Source: a virus. From it: 38,445 nucleotides of DNA. This document shows positions 18,317 to 25,432 of the stretch, piece by piece. The stretch is taken from positions 1 through 38,445 of IMG/VR virus record IMGVR_UViG_3300020478_000023. The stretch is one strand, 5' to 3'. Within the stretch, counting starts at the first letter, position 1, and the number at the start of each line of letters is the position of its first letter. The notes below the pieces were generated by a model. It made no database searches and was not told the DNA's origin. It saw only the letters and a program-made list of their open reading frames with translations. The translations under genes and the position numbers were made by a program.

Positions 18317-21268
18317 TCAAATACCTTTGTATTTACTTTTTCTTATAGTCTCTAAAGATGGGAATGGTCCTCCCATTTCTTGAGGTGCCATTCTGTGTAA
18401 GAGTGCTGATCCATATGTACCATCTTTTGCACCTTTTAACAGGCTCAATCCGCTTTTCTTGCGACGATATGGAGGATGTTTCATTGCTTTTTCCTCTCTT
18501 TTCGCTCTTTCATGACGCACAACATCACCAACTGCACCTATTGGTGCCATGAGCATACTGAATATACCTAATGTTGATCCTCCTACTGGACCCCGAACAA
18601 CTTTACCTACATTTTTACCTAATTGTTTAACTGCGGTTTTCTTAACTTTTCCTTTAGTCATGTATTCACCAGTAACCCTACTCTTGAACAATTCGATGGT
18701 TTCTGGACTAGGGCCAGCACCAGTTGTAACATTTTTCTTTCTTACATCTTTAATAACTGTCAGGGCTTTTTCTACATTTTTAGGATCTCCAAAGTACTTT
18801 TGTGTTGCTGCTATAACTTCTTTGCGTGTTCCACCTTCAAATAAATATCTACCTGTACTCACTTCTGATGATTTCCATCGCTTAGTATCTGGAGCTTTTG
18901 AATAAACTACATTTATACCATGTATATTCTCACCTTTAGATACTACAATATCAAAAGATTGGGTTTTACCTCCTATACCATAGGTTAATACATCTCCAGG
19001 TTTGAATTGAGGTATCTTTGGAGCATCGACTTGAGGCGCAATATCTGCTTGAGTAATAGGTGCTGTATTAGATGTGGTAGCTCCTGGAATTCCTAAATCA
19101 CCTTCTCCCATGTACTTAGTCATATCTACGGCTGGAGTTTCACGTTTACCCATAAACTCAAGAAAATCAGCAGTTGGAGTAGATACCTTCTGCCCTTTGC
19201 CTAAATGTGCTATTGTAGCACCTCTTTCTGGTGGAGGCTTCACATATGGCTTTTCGCCTCTATCTTTATATTCTTTTATTTTTTGTTCTATATAGGCTTT
19301 ATACTTCTCTGGTTCACTCAGAGCAAATTCCTTACGTTTGGACATGCCAATTAGCTGAGCATGGGTAGGTTTAAGAACTTTTTGCTTTTCTCCAGGTATT
19401 GCTGTTACAGAAGTTGTTCCTGCATCTTCCATTACTTGTGTTCTGATTTCACTTACAGGCTTGATTCCACTCTGATCAGGATCCACAGTCTGTCCCGTCT
19501 TACCAGCATCATATGAAGTTAATAGTGTTCCTGGTTCTTTCCTACCATATTTTGCTTCGATATTTTCCATATCCTGCTGCATAAGCAAGTTGGTACGATC
19601 CAAATGTGCAGCTGTATCAACATCTGGTGCAATTCCAGTTACAAATTCACCAGTTTGGGCATCAAACTCTGCTGGAGGATTTAAATACTCCTTAACAGCA
19701 TCTTTAACTGAAGTATGTTTAGTTGTAGTACCATATGCATGTTGCTGTGCAGCCCTGAGATTCGTTGTTAAGGCAGTTTTTGGTGTTTCTGCTACATCAA
19801 GGGTATTTACCCATTCAGAAGGTGTAACTCCAGTATCAACTTGTTCTGACCAGTAAACCTGACCTTCTTTCAGCCAAGTATGCGCAATTTTACCACCTTT
19901 ACCCTGACCAGGAAAAGCAGACATCGGAGGATTGTAATCTGAGACATCTGACCATATATCTTCAGTAATAGACGTTACCCATTGCGGTTTAGTAGTTAAA
20001 ACCTTAGTTTCTTTTATTGTTCCTTCATGTTCACTACCTAATTCATCCATCCATGAAGTTACAGGGGTTTCAACTCGTGGATTTTCGAATTTTTGAATGA
20101 TTTTTCCTTCATCATCAGTCATTTGGGCAAAATGTGAACTTCCATAGCGTTCAGTCATTCTGTCAACATTAACACCATGATCTCTTGAGAGGCTAGTACT
20201 CGCCAATTTAACATTTTCAGGCAAATCTGGACCTTCACCAATAGTTTCACCTGTTATTGTCTTACTACCGACATAAGTAGTTTCAGTTTGCCCAGATATT
20301 TGCTTATATTGCGGTTTTTCGTAGTTAGCACTTGATAAATCTGTTAATACGGAGCCTGGATGCCATCCTTTTATAGATTCCCATGCATCTTCTGTTAAGT
20401 ATGGCTTAGACGAATCGCCTTTATAGTGTATATCAAGCTCTTTATTGATTAAGAATTGTCTTGCACCTGCCTTAAATTCCTTTTCCATTTCTTTATTCTT
20501 GAATTTTTTAGCATTTACAGCATCAATAAAGAAATCTCTGACTTTAGTAGGTGCAGTTTTGGTGCGTATGCCCCTTTCTTTAACATATTGTGCAACACGC
20601 TCAAACATTTCCCTTGCCATCTGTTCTGGCTTCGACTCAAGCGTACCTGATCGTGTGAAAAAGGCTTTCTGTTTCGCTCCAATACCCTGGATATATGCTT
20701 CACGTCTATCAATTGACTCCTGCCATGTAACTCCTTGCTGAGAAAATTTTTCTTGCGTTACTGGCAGAATGTGGATGCCTTTTTTATCAAGAAGGTCATG
20801 TATTGCCTTTTCAGGCATTTTTTCCTGAAGTGCTTTATGACGTAAGTTCCTATTATATTCTCTGGCAGCGTGGACAACTATTGAGCCTACAGAGGTGCGG
20901 GGCTTTAGAAGATGAGTTTTTTCTGTTTCTTTAATGCTTTTAGGAGGGGCTTTGCCAATTTTTCCTTTATTTTTCCATTCATGGTATTTTTTTCTTATTT
21001 CTTTATCTGCCTCTAAATAATCATCCCATGTCTTTCTTCCTCCAGTCCATTGGAGACTCTTTGATCCTGCTGTCCATTGACCCTTGATTTTGGTCTTTTC
21101 ATCAACCTTACCTAAACCAGCAGACCTGGTGATCCAGATTTTACCAAGATTTTCTTCTGCAGTTGCAACATTGAGGAAGGATTGCCTGATTTTAGATGCA
21201 AGATCCCTATCGCTTAATTCCCAATCTCCTGCAACCTCAATATATCGTTTTTCTGGTTTCTCAGCCAT
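18317..21268 (-). CDS. Unknown large late protein (983 aa)
   Basis: The second largest complete gene in the window. It is hydrophilic, with mixed helical and extended regions and no signal peptide. Residues about 755-860 (GDVLTYGIGGKTQSFDIVVS ... RYLFEGGTRKEVIAATQKYF) look like a small ordered alpha/beta domain, and residues about 900-930 contain a weak hydrophobic Gly-rich segment (GGSTLGIFSMLMAPIGAVGDVV) that could be a membrane helix. The rest is rich in Thr/Lys/Glu/Pro. Large proteins with one late hydrophobic helix occur among ejected virion proteins, but the position beside terminase genes is not the usual one. Not recognised. Confidence 0.65.
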   Translation of the reverse strand: MAEKPEKRYIEVAGDWELSDRDLASKIRQSFLNVATAEENLGKIWITRSAGLGKVDEKTKIKGQWTAGSKSLQWTGGRKTWDDYLEADKEIRKKYHEWKNKGKIGKAPPKSIKETEKTHLLKPRTSVGSIVVHAAREYNRNLRHKALQEKMPEKAIHDLLDKKGIHILPVTQEKFSQQGVTWQESIDRREAYIQGIGAKQKAFFTRSGTLESKPEQMAREMFERVAQYVKERGIRTKTAPTKVRDFFIDAVNAKKFKNKEMEKEFKAGARQFLINKELDIHYKGDSSKPYLTEDAWESIKGWHPGSVLTDLSSANYEKPQYKQISGQTETTYVGSKTITGETIGEGPDLPENVKLASTSLSRDHGVNVDRMTERYGSSHFAQMTDDEGKIIQKFENPRVETPVTSWMDELGSEHEGTIKETKVLTTKPQWVTSITEDIWSDVSDYNPPMSAFPGQGKGGKIAHTWLKEGQVYWSEQVDTGVTPSEWVNTLDVAETPKTALTTNLRAAQQHAYGTTTKHTSVKDAVKEYLNPPAEFDAQTGEFVTGIAPDVDTAAHLDRTNLLMQQDMENIEAKYGRKEPGTLLTSYDAGKTGQTVDPDQSGIKPVSEIRTQVMEDAGTTSVTAIPGEKQKVLKPTHAQLIGMSKRKEFALSEPEKYKAYIEQKIKEYKDRGEKPYVKPPPERGATIAHLGKGQKVSTPTADFLEFMGKRETPAVDMTKYMGEGDLGIPGATTSNTAPITQADIAPQVDAPKIPQFKPGDVLTYGIGGKTQSFDIVVSKGENIHGINVVYSKAPDTKRWKSSEVSTGRYLFEGGTRKEVIAATQKYFGDPKNVEKALTVIKDVRKKNVTTGAGPSPETIELFKSRVTGEYMTKGKVKKTAVKQLGKNVGKVVRGPVGGSTLGIFSMLMAPIGAVGDVVRHERAKREEKAMKHPPYRRKKSGLSLLKGAKDGTYGSALLHRMAPQEMGGPFPSLETIRKSKYKGI

Positions 21269-21533
21269 AGGATTTAAGAAATTTAGTTAACAAAGGACCT
21301 TCAAGCCTGTAGTTCATTGGAAACTCCATTGAATGTATCCTCATTATAAAATCAATTGATTTCTTACTATCTGCTTTGTTCCAGAGTTCAAGGAATCTTT
21401 CTGCAATAGCCAATGATTCAACTTCCATTAAGGAGTCTATCTTCTGACTTGTATCTAATGAATGAAAGCCTGTTGTCGGTACAAGATCAAAAAAACCATC
21501 TGCATTCTGTGCAATTGCAATTTCTTCAGACAT
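21261..21533 (-). CDS. Small unknown late protein (90 aa)
   Basis: An acidic, leucine-rich helical protein (FHSLDTSQKIDSLMEVESLA). No membrane or signal segment. It overlaps both neighbours by a few bases (stop with the 983-aa start, start with the 102-aa stop), which is typical of a compact cotranslated cluster. Not recognised. Confidence 0.65.
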   Translation of the reverse strand: MSEEIAIAQNADGFFDLVPTTGFHSLDTSQKIDSLMEVESLAIAERFLELWNKADSKKSIDFIMRIHSMEFPMNYRLEGPLLTKFLKSYG

Positions 21534-21834
21534 AAATAGTATGAACTCTAGTTGCCTTACTTACAGTTTTCTTTTTTCTTATATTACTTTTTTCTGACTT
21601 TGCCTGTTTCTTTTCTTTAATATCCTGCTCCCTTTGCCCTGTTAACAAAGTCTTCTTTGCATTATATTCCTTTACAACCTCTTTATTCTCAGCAGCTTCC
21701 TCTGGTGTTAAGTCCCTTGTCTTTCCAATATCTGTTAACATGGTCAATCCCTTACCAGCATAGTTATGCTTTCCACCATGAGGGTTAGACGCATAAGGCT
21801 TCTTATCTGTCTTATAAGGATGATTACCAGGCAT
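21526..21834 (-). CDS. Small basic unknown late protein (102 aa)
   Basis: Strongly basic and probably disordered, with Lys-rich helix at about 58-92 (EKKQAKSEKSNIRKKKTV). The N-terminus is His/Gly/Asn/Pro rich (PGNHPYKTDKKPYASNPHGG). It overlaps both flanking genes (start at the stop of the 169-aa gene, ATGATAAT-type junction). A nucleic-acid-binding or DNA-condensing role is possible from charge alone. Not recognised. Confidence 0.6.
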   Translation of the reverse strand: MPGNHPYKTDKKPYASNPHGGKHNYAGKGLTMLTDIGKTRDLTPEEAAENKEVVKEYNAKKTLLTGQREQDIKEKKQAKSEKSNIRKKKTVSKATRVHTIYV

Positions 21835-22343
21835 TATTGACTTTGCTTAGTGATTAGGCTATGTGTATCCCAATTCTTGAAAGTCTTATTAGTATGACTG
21901 TACTTTAACATTCCTCTGCCACTTGGTCTGGTTCCATCATGTTTGTGGTGTCTGGCATCGAGTGCATTCATGTTTGCTTCTCTGTTGCGTATCTGTCTTT
22001 GCTCAGTAGGGCTTTGAGGAGCAGATGGACTCCCGAGATCCCTAACTGGTTTTTCAATTGGAGGACTTAATGTAGGAGCATCCCATTTACCCATGTTGTA
22101 AGGAAAACTCTTAGGATTAGTTCCAAACCATTGATGTGCTAAGTCATTCCAGAATTGTTCTGTTTTTTCAATTGTTTTATGAGCTGCATCCCTAACTTCT
22201 GGCTTCAAATCAAAAGGGTTCAATGATTGAGTTGCCCTGAGAGAATCACCAAAAGCACCTCTCGGCTTCAGACTCCTTCTTGATGATACACCAGTTTTCT
22301 TACCAGCGTTAGCCATTCTTCTTGTTTGTGCTGTATGACCCAT
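21834..22343 (-). CDS. Unknown basic late protein (169 aa)
   Basis: A basic, Ser/Pro/Asn/His-rich protein with a short helical core at about 49-75 (KPEVRDAAHKTIEKTEQFWNDL) and otherwise extended, low-complexity text. It starts behind AGGAGAGTAAA one base after the small-terminase-like gene ends. Its composition resembles the 102- and 425-aa products. Not recognised. Confidence 0.65.
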   Translation of the reverse strand: MGHTAQTRRMANAGKKTGVSSRRSLKPRGAFGDSLRATQSLNPFDLKPEVRDAAHKTIEKTEQFWNDLAHQWFGTNPKSFPYNMGKWDAPTLSPPIEKPVRDLGSPSAPQSPTEQRQIRNREANMNALDARHHKHDGTRPSGRGMLKYSHTNKTFKNWDTHSLITKQSQ

Positions 22344-22344
22344 T

Positions 22345-22761
22345 TTACTCTCCTGTTATTTCTGGTCCACTTATCTGCTTTCTTGTACGCATTGAATGAA
22401 CCAACAGCTTTGCACCATCCTTACCAACAAGTGCAATCAACTGCTCGTTCATTTCCTCTATGTTCTTTCCTATTGCATTCTCATCATACGCTTTATATCC
22501 TGCCCTGTCCAATATATCTTTTGCAGCACCAAGTCTCACAGTCTCACTCATTGCGTGATCCATAAGACCTTCCACTACTGCCAATGCTTTAGGACCAGAT
22601 TGCCTTAATCTCTCCTGCATTCGCTTTTCAATCTCTTCCTGGTGTTTTCTTTTGAGGGCGTATCCTGTGGACTTATTAGGCTTGTAACCACCTTCCTGCA
22701 AAGATGCCATTACATTACCAGTCTCTACATACGTCTGTATAAAAGTCTCGCTATCTGGCAT
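22345..22761 (-). CDS. Terminase small subunit-like DNA-binding protein (138 aa)
   Basis: First gene of the leftward operon. The N-terminal part (FIQTYVETGNVMASLQEGGYKP, 7-28) has the form of the helix-turn-helix found in small terminases (F..Y...GN...A...GY), followed by a charged helix (HQEEIEKRMQERLRQ) and by SETVRLGAAKDILDRAGYK (about 72-90), a phrase repeated across small terminase families. It would recognise the packaging site and feed DNA to TerL. Unusually, four unknown genes separate it from the large subunit. The start at 22761 is backed by AAGGA. Confidence 0.75.
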   Translation of the reverse strand: MPDSETFIQTYVETGNVMASLQEGGYKPNKSTGYALKRKHQEEIEKRMQERLRQSGPKALAVVEGLMDHAMSETVRLGAAKDILDRAGYKAYDENAIGKNIEEMNEQLIALVGKDGAKLLVHSMRTRKQISGPEITGE

Positions 22762-22862
22762 CGATATCCTTTAGTGGTGTGGGGGCGGAACAAAGGAGCT
22801 TGAAAACCTACCCCCACTCTTTTGTAAAAGTTATAGAAAGGTCTAAACTATAACTAAATAAG

Positions 22863-22891
22863 ATTCTTCCAAATTCATTCCAGTATGTCAA
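22863..22891 (-). promoter_or_regulatory. Leftward (late operon) sigma70-type promoter
   Basis: On the minus strand TTGACA (22891-22886, perfect -35) is followed by 17 nt and AAGAAT (22868-22863, four of six matches to the -10). The expected start is near 22856, about 95 nt upstream of the small terminase-like gene. The strong -35 and weak -10 would suit a promoter needing help from a factor acting at the -35. Confidence 0.55.
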
Positions 22892-22903
22892 GTTTTTTCC
22901 TTA

Positions 22904-22917
22904 GAAAATATATTTTC
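22904..22917. promoter_or_regulatory. Perfect 14-bp palindrome upstream of late promoter
   Basis: GAAAATATATTTTC reads the same on both strands and lies 12 bp upstream of the leftward -35 element. A dimeric regulator could bind here; the phage encodes at least two HTH proteins. No second copy was noticed in the window. Confidence 0.4.
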
Positions 22918-22954
22918 CACTGTTATATTACTTAACACTGTTTTCTCTCTCATT

Positions 22955-23011
22955 TAGGGGGAGAGGACATTCATATAGGAGGCCAATCACGTTTTGTGGG
23001 GGGCGGGGGGT
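22955..23011 (+). other. G-tract cluster
   Basis: Plus strand carries AGGGGGAGAGG at about 22956-22966, AGGAGG at 22978-22983 and GTGGGGGGCGGGGGG ending near 23010; a shorter GTGGGGGCGG-like tract lies at about 22779-22788. Such runs are rare in this AT-rich sequence. They could form G-quadruplex DNA or RNA, or mark a packaging site near the terminase genes. There is no direct evidence for either. Confidence 0.35.
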
Positions 23012-23066
23012 CTTACAAGCTGATGGGGCAAAGGCATTAGGTACAAAATACACACCGCTAAAAGCA

Positions 23067-23095
23067 TTGCACACGTCTGATGTGGATACTATAGA
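23067..23095 (+). promoter_or_regulatory. Rightward (early operon) sigma70-type promoter
   Basis: TTGCAC (23067-23072), 17-nt spacer, TATAGA (23090-23095). Four of six matches at each element with ideal spacing. A start near 23102 would produce a leader of about 290 nt before the 217-aa gene. The -10 lies inside an imperfect palindrome (23087-23124). Confidence 0.5.
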
Positions 23096-23124
23096 CTACT
23101 TATCTGTTAAGTAATCTATCAGTA
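23087..23124 (+). promoter_or_regulatory. Imperfect palindrome / hairpin over the early -10
   Basis: Left arm TACTATAGACTACTT (23087-23101) and right arm AAGTAATCTATCAGTA (23109-23124) pair over 14 bp with one C/A mismatch and one bulged C; the loop is ATCTGTT. The -10 element is in the left arm. As DNA it could be an operator. As RNA it would need a start upstream of it. A second inverted repeat, CAGTAC/GTACTG (23120-23125 and 23143-23148), overlaps its end and could form an alternative fold. Confidence 0.45.
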
Positions 23125-23394
23125 CAAAGTAACACTCAGATAGTACTGTATATATATTAGTATAAGCATAGACACATGTATATAAAGATACTAGGTATAT
23201 ACTTATATATTATAATATAGAAATAATCAAGTGCATTCGTATGGTCTTCTAAGCTACTCCTGTTCTTCTTATCTTTTCCTTTTAATGTAATATATGTAGT
23301 TTGCTCGCTCCGCTCGAGTATGTTGCATATTTCGAGGTACCAGGAATTCATTCTGGTTGCCTAACTTTAGTAAACCTTCCATATGGAGAACATC

Positions 23395-24048
23395 ATGGAA
23401 AACTTAATGCAAGTTGACACAAGTAAACTAAACAAAGCTGAACTGCTCGAGTACTGTAATTCATTAAAAGCAGGTTTAAGCAATATGGCTCAGCAAGGCA
23501 CTAAGCCACTCAAGTACACAAACTGTCGTTCAGTCACATTTCAAGCGAATCAAGCTGAAATGCCATCTGAGGATGCACCAGAGATTATGGAGCAACTTCG
23601 GAACCTGAACGCCATTAAGCAGTATGCTCAACTTGTAGAAGAATGGAAATCTGCGAAAGTACAGGTTACAGACCGTTGGGGCAATGTACGCAATGTAAAG
23701 CGTGTTCGCACCTACGAGGAAATTGATATCCTTGAAACAGAACAGGAGTTGAAAGCACGTCTGGAAACTGCCGTAGCGACCAGAGATCCAAAGCATCCAA
23801 AATACGAAAAAGATGCAGCACCTGGTCAAGGTTGTGGCACTTCTCACAAGATTTACCATTTAAACGAGAGTCTTGACCAATTCAAGCCTGATGATAAACA
23901 TTCAGGATTCAAGGCTCCAACTTGTTTCGGTACAAATGTTCAACAAATACCTCACGAGCAATATGAGGAGTTGATCCAACGCAACCCTGAGAGCAAAAAG
24001 CAGAGAATGCATGCTCACATAGTTATGCAAGAAGAAAAAGTAGCATAA
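23395..24048 (+). CDS. Unknown first early protein (217 aa)
   Basis: The start at 23395 is chosen because GGAGA lies six bases upstream (23385-23389); an in-frame ATG at 23383 has no such site. The same GGAGAACATCATG context is used by the gene at 24424. The product is soluble and polar. Residues 1-30 form a short leucine-rich helix, the middle has a possible beta hairpin (VTDRWGNVRNVKRVRTYEEID) followed by a charged helix, and the C-terminus is rich in His/Pro/Gln with two Cys (GQGCGTS, APTCFG). Not recognised. As first gene of the early operon it may act in host takeover, but this is inference from position. Confidence 0.75.
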   Translation: MENLMQVDTSKLNKAELLEYCNSLKAGLSNMAQQGTKPLKYTNCRSVTFQANQAEMPSEDAPEIMEQLRNLNAIKQYAQLVEEWKSAKVQVTDRWGNVRNVKRVRTYEEIDILETEQELKARLETAVATRDPKHPKYEKDAAPGQGCGTSHKIYHLNESLDQFKPDDKHSGFKAPTCFGTNVQQIPHEQYEELIQRNPESKKQRMHAHIVMQEEKVA

Positions 24049-24069
24049 CACGCTAGGTTGCATCACACA

Positions 24070-24098
24070 GGGGGCATTGCTCAGTCGGCAGTGCCTCC
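24070..24098 (+). other. 11-bp hairpin after the first early gene
   Basis: GGGGGCATTGC (24070-24080) pairs with GCAGTGCCTCC (24088-24098), with two G-T wobbles, around a TCAGTCG loop. It lies 21 nt after the stop codon and is not followed by a T-run, so it is not a standard terminator. The loop side (GCTCAGTCGGCA) resembles a tRNA D-arm, but no anticodon or T-arm follows. It may be a processing or stability stem. A weak CGCTA/TAGCG pairing could close a wider domain around it. Confidence 0.4.
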
Positions 24099-24156
24099 TT
24101 CGCTCAAAGCACTTAAACGGCTTAGCGAACTTTAGTTAACCCTAACGAGAATCATC

Positions 24157-24267
24157 ATGTATGTGGAATATAACGAAAACGGAACAGTCTCATGGTTTGA
24201 CTCAGACGAATCGGAACCAGAAGAATTTGACCTCGAACCAGAACAGGAACTCGACTTCGGAAGTTGA
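24157..24267 (+). CDS. Tiny acidic protein (36 aa)
   Basis: Starts with ATG at 24157 behind ACGAGAATCATC. The 36-residue product is very acidic, with about 13 Asp/Glu (DSDESEPEEFDLEPEQELDF). Codon choice in this frame (GAA, GAC, CTC, TTC) looks coding, while the overlapping frame over the same bases looks less so. It ends at TGA (24265-24267) followed by C. A +1 shift at that stop would continue into the membrane segment encoded downstream. It could alternatively be a free acidic peptide. Confidence 0.5.
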   Translation: MYVEYNENGTVSWFDSDESEPEEFDLEPEQELDFGS

Positions 24268-24427
24268 CGATCACCTGTTTAAACATAAAGGTAAATACGG
24301 ATTAGTTTTAGCATGTCTGTTATGGTTATGTACACCATTAATTGCCATGCTTGTCGTGTTTGGATTTGGTTATTTTACGAAATCAAATGCAGACAAAATC
24401 AGAAACAATAAAAGGAGAACATCATGA
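24161..24427 (+). CDS. Small membrane protein with uncertain start (up to 88 aa)
   Basis: The second half is clearly protein-like: a basic segment (KHKGKYG), one or two hydrophobic helices (LVLACLLWLCTPLIAMLVVFGFGYF, about residues 48-72) and a basic tail (KIRNNKRR). The first half, if started at 24161, is a Gln/Asn/Thr-rich string read out of frame with the acidic 36-aa gene and is doubtful. No ATG or GTG with a ribosome site exists between 24267 and the helix. Real expression may therefore need a +1 shift from the acidic gene, or start at 24161. It ends ATGA-coupled to the next gene. Confidence 0.5.
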   Translation: MWNITKTEQSHGLTQTNRNQKNLTSNQNRNSTSEVDDHLFKHKGKYGLVLACLLWLCTPLIAMLVVFGFGYFTKSNADKIRNNKRRTS

Positions 24428-24618
24428 AAGACTTAACAGTTGAAGAAATTAACAGTAACATTGCAAACAAGACAAAACCAGTAATAAACACAATCCAGCA
24501 ATCACCAAATGTAATAACAGAATTACTGAAGAAATACAGTAAGAAAGTTATGAATTTCATTTGGAGAATAATCTTGATGCCATTCATGCCAGTAGTAAAT
24601 GCATGGAGGAAATCATGA
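24424..24618 (+). CDS. Small amphipathic or membrane-associated protein (64 aa)
   Basis: Good ribosome site (AAAAGGAGAACATC) before ATG 24424, which overlaps the preceding stop. The N-terminal half is a charged helix; residues 38-60 (KYSKKVMNFIWRIILMPFMPVVNAW) form a hydrophobic, Lys/Arg-flanked segment that could lie in or on the membrane. It is next to another small membrane gene on each side, so this cluster probably acts at the cell envelope during early infection. Not recognised. Confidence 0.6.
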   Translation: MKDLTVEEINSNIANKTKPVINTIQQSPNVITELLKKYSKKVMNFIWRIILMPFMPVVNAWRKS

Positions 24619-24698
24619 ATGCAAACAGATTTGCATGGATCGTATTAGTAACATGGACGTTAGTGGGTTCACATCTGTTAATGTACAATTACTGGTAA
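24615..24698 (+). CDS. Tiny single-span membrane peptide (27 aa)
   Basis: ATG at 24615 overlaps the stop of the 64-aa gene (ATGA) with GGAGGA five bases upstream (24605-24610). The product is essentially one transmembrane helix (FAWIVLVTWTLVGSHLLMY) with a short charged N-terminus. It is immediately followed by the first structured RNA element. Small toxins and envelope modulators of phages look like this, but function is unknown. Confidence 0.5.
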   Translation: MNANRFAWIVLVTWTLVGSHLLMYNYW

Positions 24699-24705
24699 AC
24701 TAAAC

Positions 24706-24773
24706 ATGTGCTGGTGAGGGGCACGACGGTGCGATGGTGGTGGAGGCTCGAGTATCAGCAATAGCCAGCACAT
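24706..24773 (+). ncRNA. Structured RNA element, copy A
   Basis: ATGTGCTGG (24706-24714) pairs perfectly with CCAGCACAT (24765-24773). Inside, directly after the 5' arm, is TGAGG, then a small hairpin GCAC-GACG-GTGC (24721-24732), then GTGGTGGAGG (24737-24746) and finally ATAG before the 3' arm. It shares TGG-TGAGG ... GAGG ... TAG-CCA with two other elements, whose closing stems have different sequences. It lies between the 27-aa gene and the 85-aa gene, 24 nt before the latter start. The coding frame that crosses it has no ribosome site. Confidence 0.55.
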
Positions 24774-24796
24774 TAACAAACAACAGAGAAGTTAAC

Positions 24797-25054
24797 ATGA
24801 ATGCAGAATTAAAAAATAATAGGCAAAACGAAATAGATGAAATGCTAACTGATACAGGCAAAAAGGAAATGGCAATTCAACATGAATACGAAGATAAAGT
24901 ATCAAATGCAATAAGTACTGTATGGAACAGTGCAATAAACTTAGAAGCACATGGATTCATAGATTATGATGCAACTTACTTAGTTTTTGCACTAGAAAAA
25001 TTCAAAAAAGAATTTGAATACGCAAATGAAAGAGACAGAAAACGTTGGGAATAG
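24797..25054 (+). CDS. Unknown early protein (85 aa)
   Basis: Start at 24797 is preferred over an in-frame GTG or ATG upstream because the upstream bases form the structured element and because the leader AGAGAAGTTAACATG resembles those of other genes here. The product is charged and helical (EIDEMLTDTGKKEMAIQHEYEDK), with an aromatic-rich C-terminal helix (YLVFALEKFKKEFEYANERDRKRWE). No membrane segment. Not recognised. Confidence 0.65.
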   Translation: MNAELKNNRQNEIDEMLTDTGKKEMAIQHEYEDKVSNAISTVWNSAINLEAHGFIDYDATYLVFALEKFKKEFEYANERDRKRWE

Positions 25055-25061
25055 CAATTAA

Positions 25062-25140
25062 TAATGTAACAAGTGTTTGGTGAGGATGTTGGAATAGTGG
25101 TCGAGGAGCGTGCAGTGTAGCCAGACACTTGTTTACATTA
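25062..25140 (+). ncRNA. Structured RNA element, copy B
   Basis: The strongest copy. TAATGTA plus ACAAGTGTTTGG (25062-25080) pairs with CCAGACACTTGT plus T-bulge and TACATTA (25121-25140), giving 19 bp with one G-T wobble and one bulge. After the 5' arm comes TGAGG (25081-25085), later AGTGGTCGAGG (25096-25106), then GTGTAG before the 3' arm. The closing stem shares only the inner TGG/CCA with copies A and C; elsewhere pairs are changed on both sides. It ends 70 nt before the start of the 73-aa gene. A further hairpin, CTGTT-TAGCG-AACAG, lies at about 25157-25171. Confidence 0.6.
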
Positions 25141-25210
25141 ATTTTTTTACAACACAAACTGTTTAGCGAACAGCAAACAGACTTTCAAAATATTTTGTCA
25201 TGGAGCGACT

Positions 25211-25432
25211 ATGGAAGAAATTACAAACATTGAAACATATAAAAACATGAAAGAAGACGCAAGGAAAAAGAAACTCATTGAATATGCAAACAATTTAGTA
25301 CTCGAATCAATAGAATTACATATCCAGAAATGCATTTCAGAAGGAGACTTAGAAAAAGGTCAACGCCTGGAAGACATCCACGAAGTATTAAAAAGCAAAC
25401 ATGAAACAATAGGAGAAACCAATGAGCAATGA
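25211..25432 (+). CDS. Unknown early protein (73 aa)
   Basis: Start behind GGAGCGACT. A charged, helical protein rich in Lys/Glu (YKNMKEDARKKKLIEYANNL), with a single Cys. It is followed by an 11-nt overlap with the 91-aa gene, which has its own ribosome site. Not recognised. Confidence 0.65.
   Translation: MEEITNIETYKNMKEDARKKKLIEYANNLVLESIELHIQKCISEGDLEKGQRLEDIHEVLKSKHETIGETNEQ

Larger units (their letters stand above)
22762..23394. promoter_or_regulatory. Divergent intergenic control region (633 bp, no gene)
   Basis: The only place where leftward and rightward operons diverge. From left to right it holds the leader of the late operon, a leftward promoter, a perfect 14-bp palindrome, a cluster of G-tracts, a rightward promoter overlapped by an imperfect palindrome, and from about 23140 to 23230 a very AT-rich stretch with a GTATATA/TATATAC inverted repeat (23178-23184 and 23196-23202). 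The early transcript would have a leader of about 290 nt before the first start codon. I see no convincing coding frame of good composition with a ribosome site. A replication origin or packaging site could also lie here. Confidence 0.75.

Noticed and set aside
24060-24140. tRNA-like start (GCTCAGTCGGCA resembles a D-arm)
   Set aside because: No anticodon arm with a proper loop, no GGTTCGA T-arm and no acceptor partner follow. It is better described as a simple 11-bp hairpin.
24734-24796. N-terminal extension of the 85-aa gene to 24734
   Set aside because: The added codons lie inside structured element A and have no ribosome site; the start at 24797 has a typical leader.
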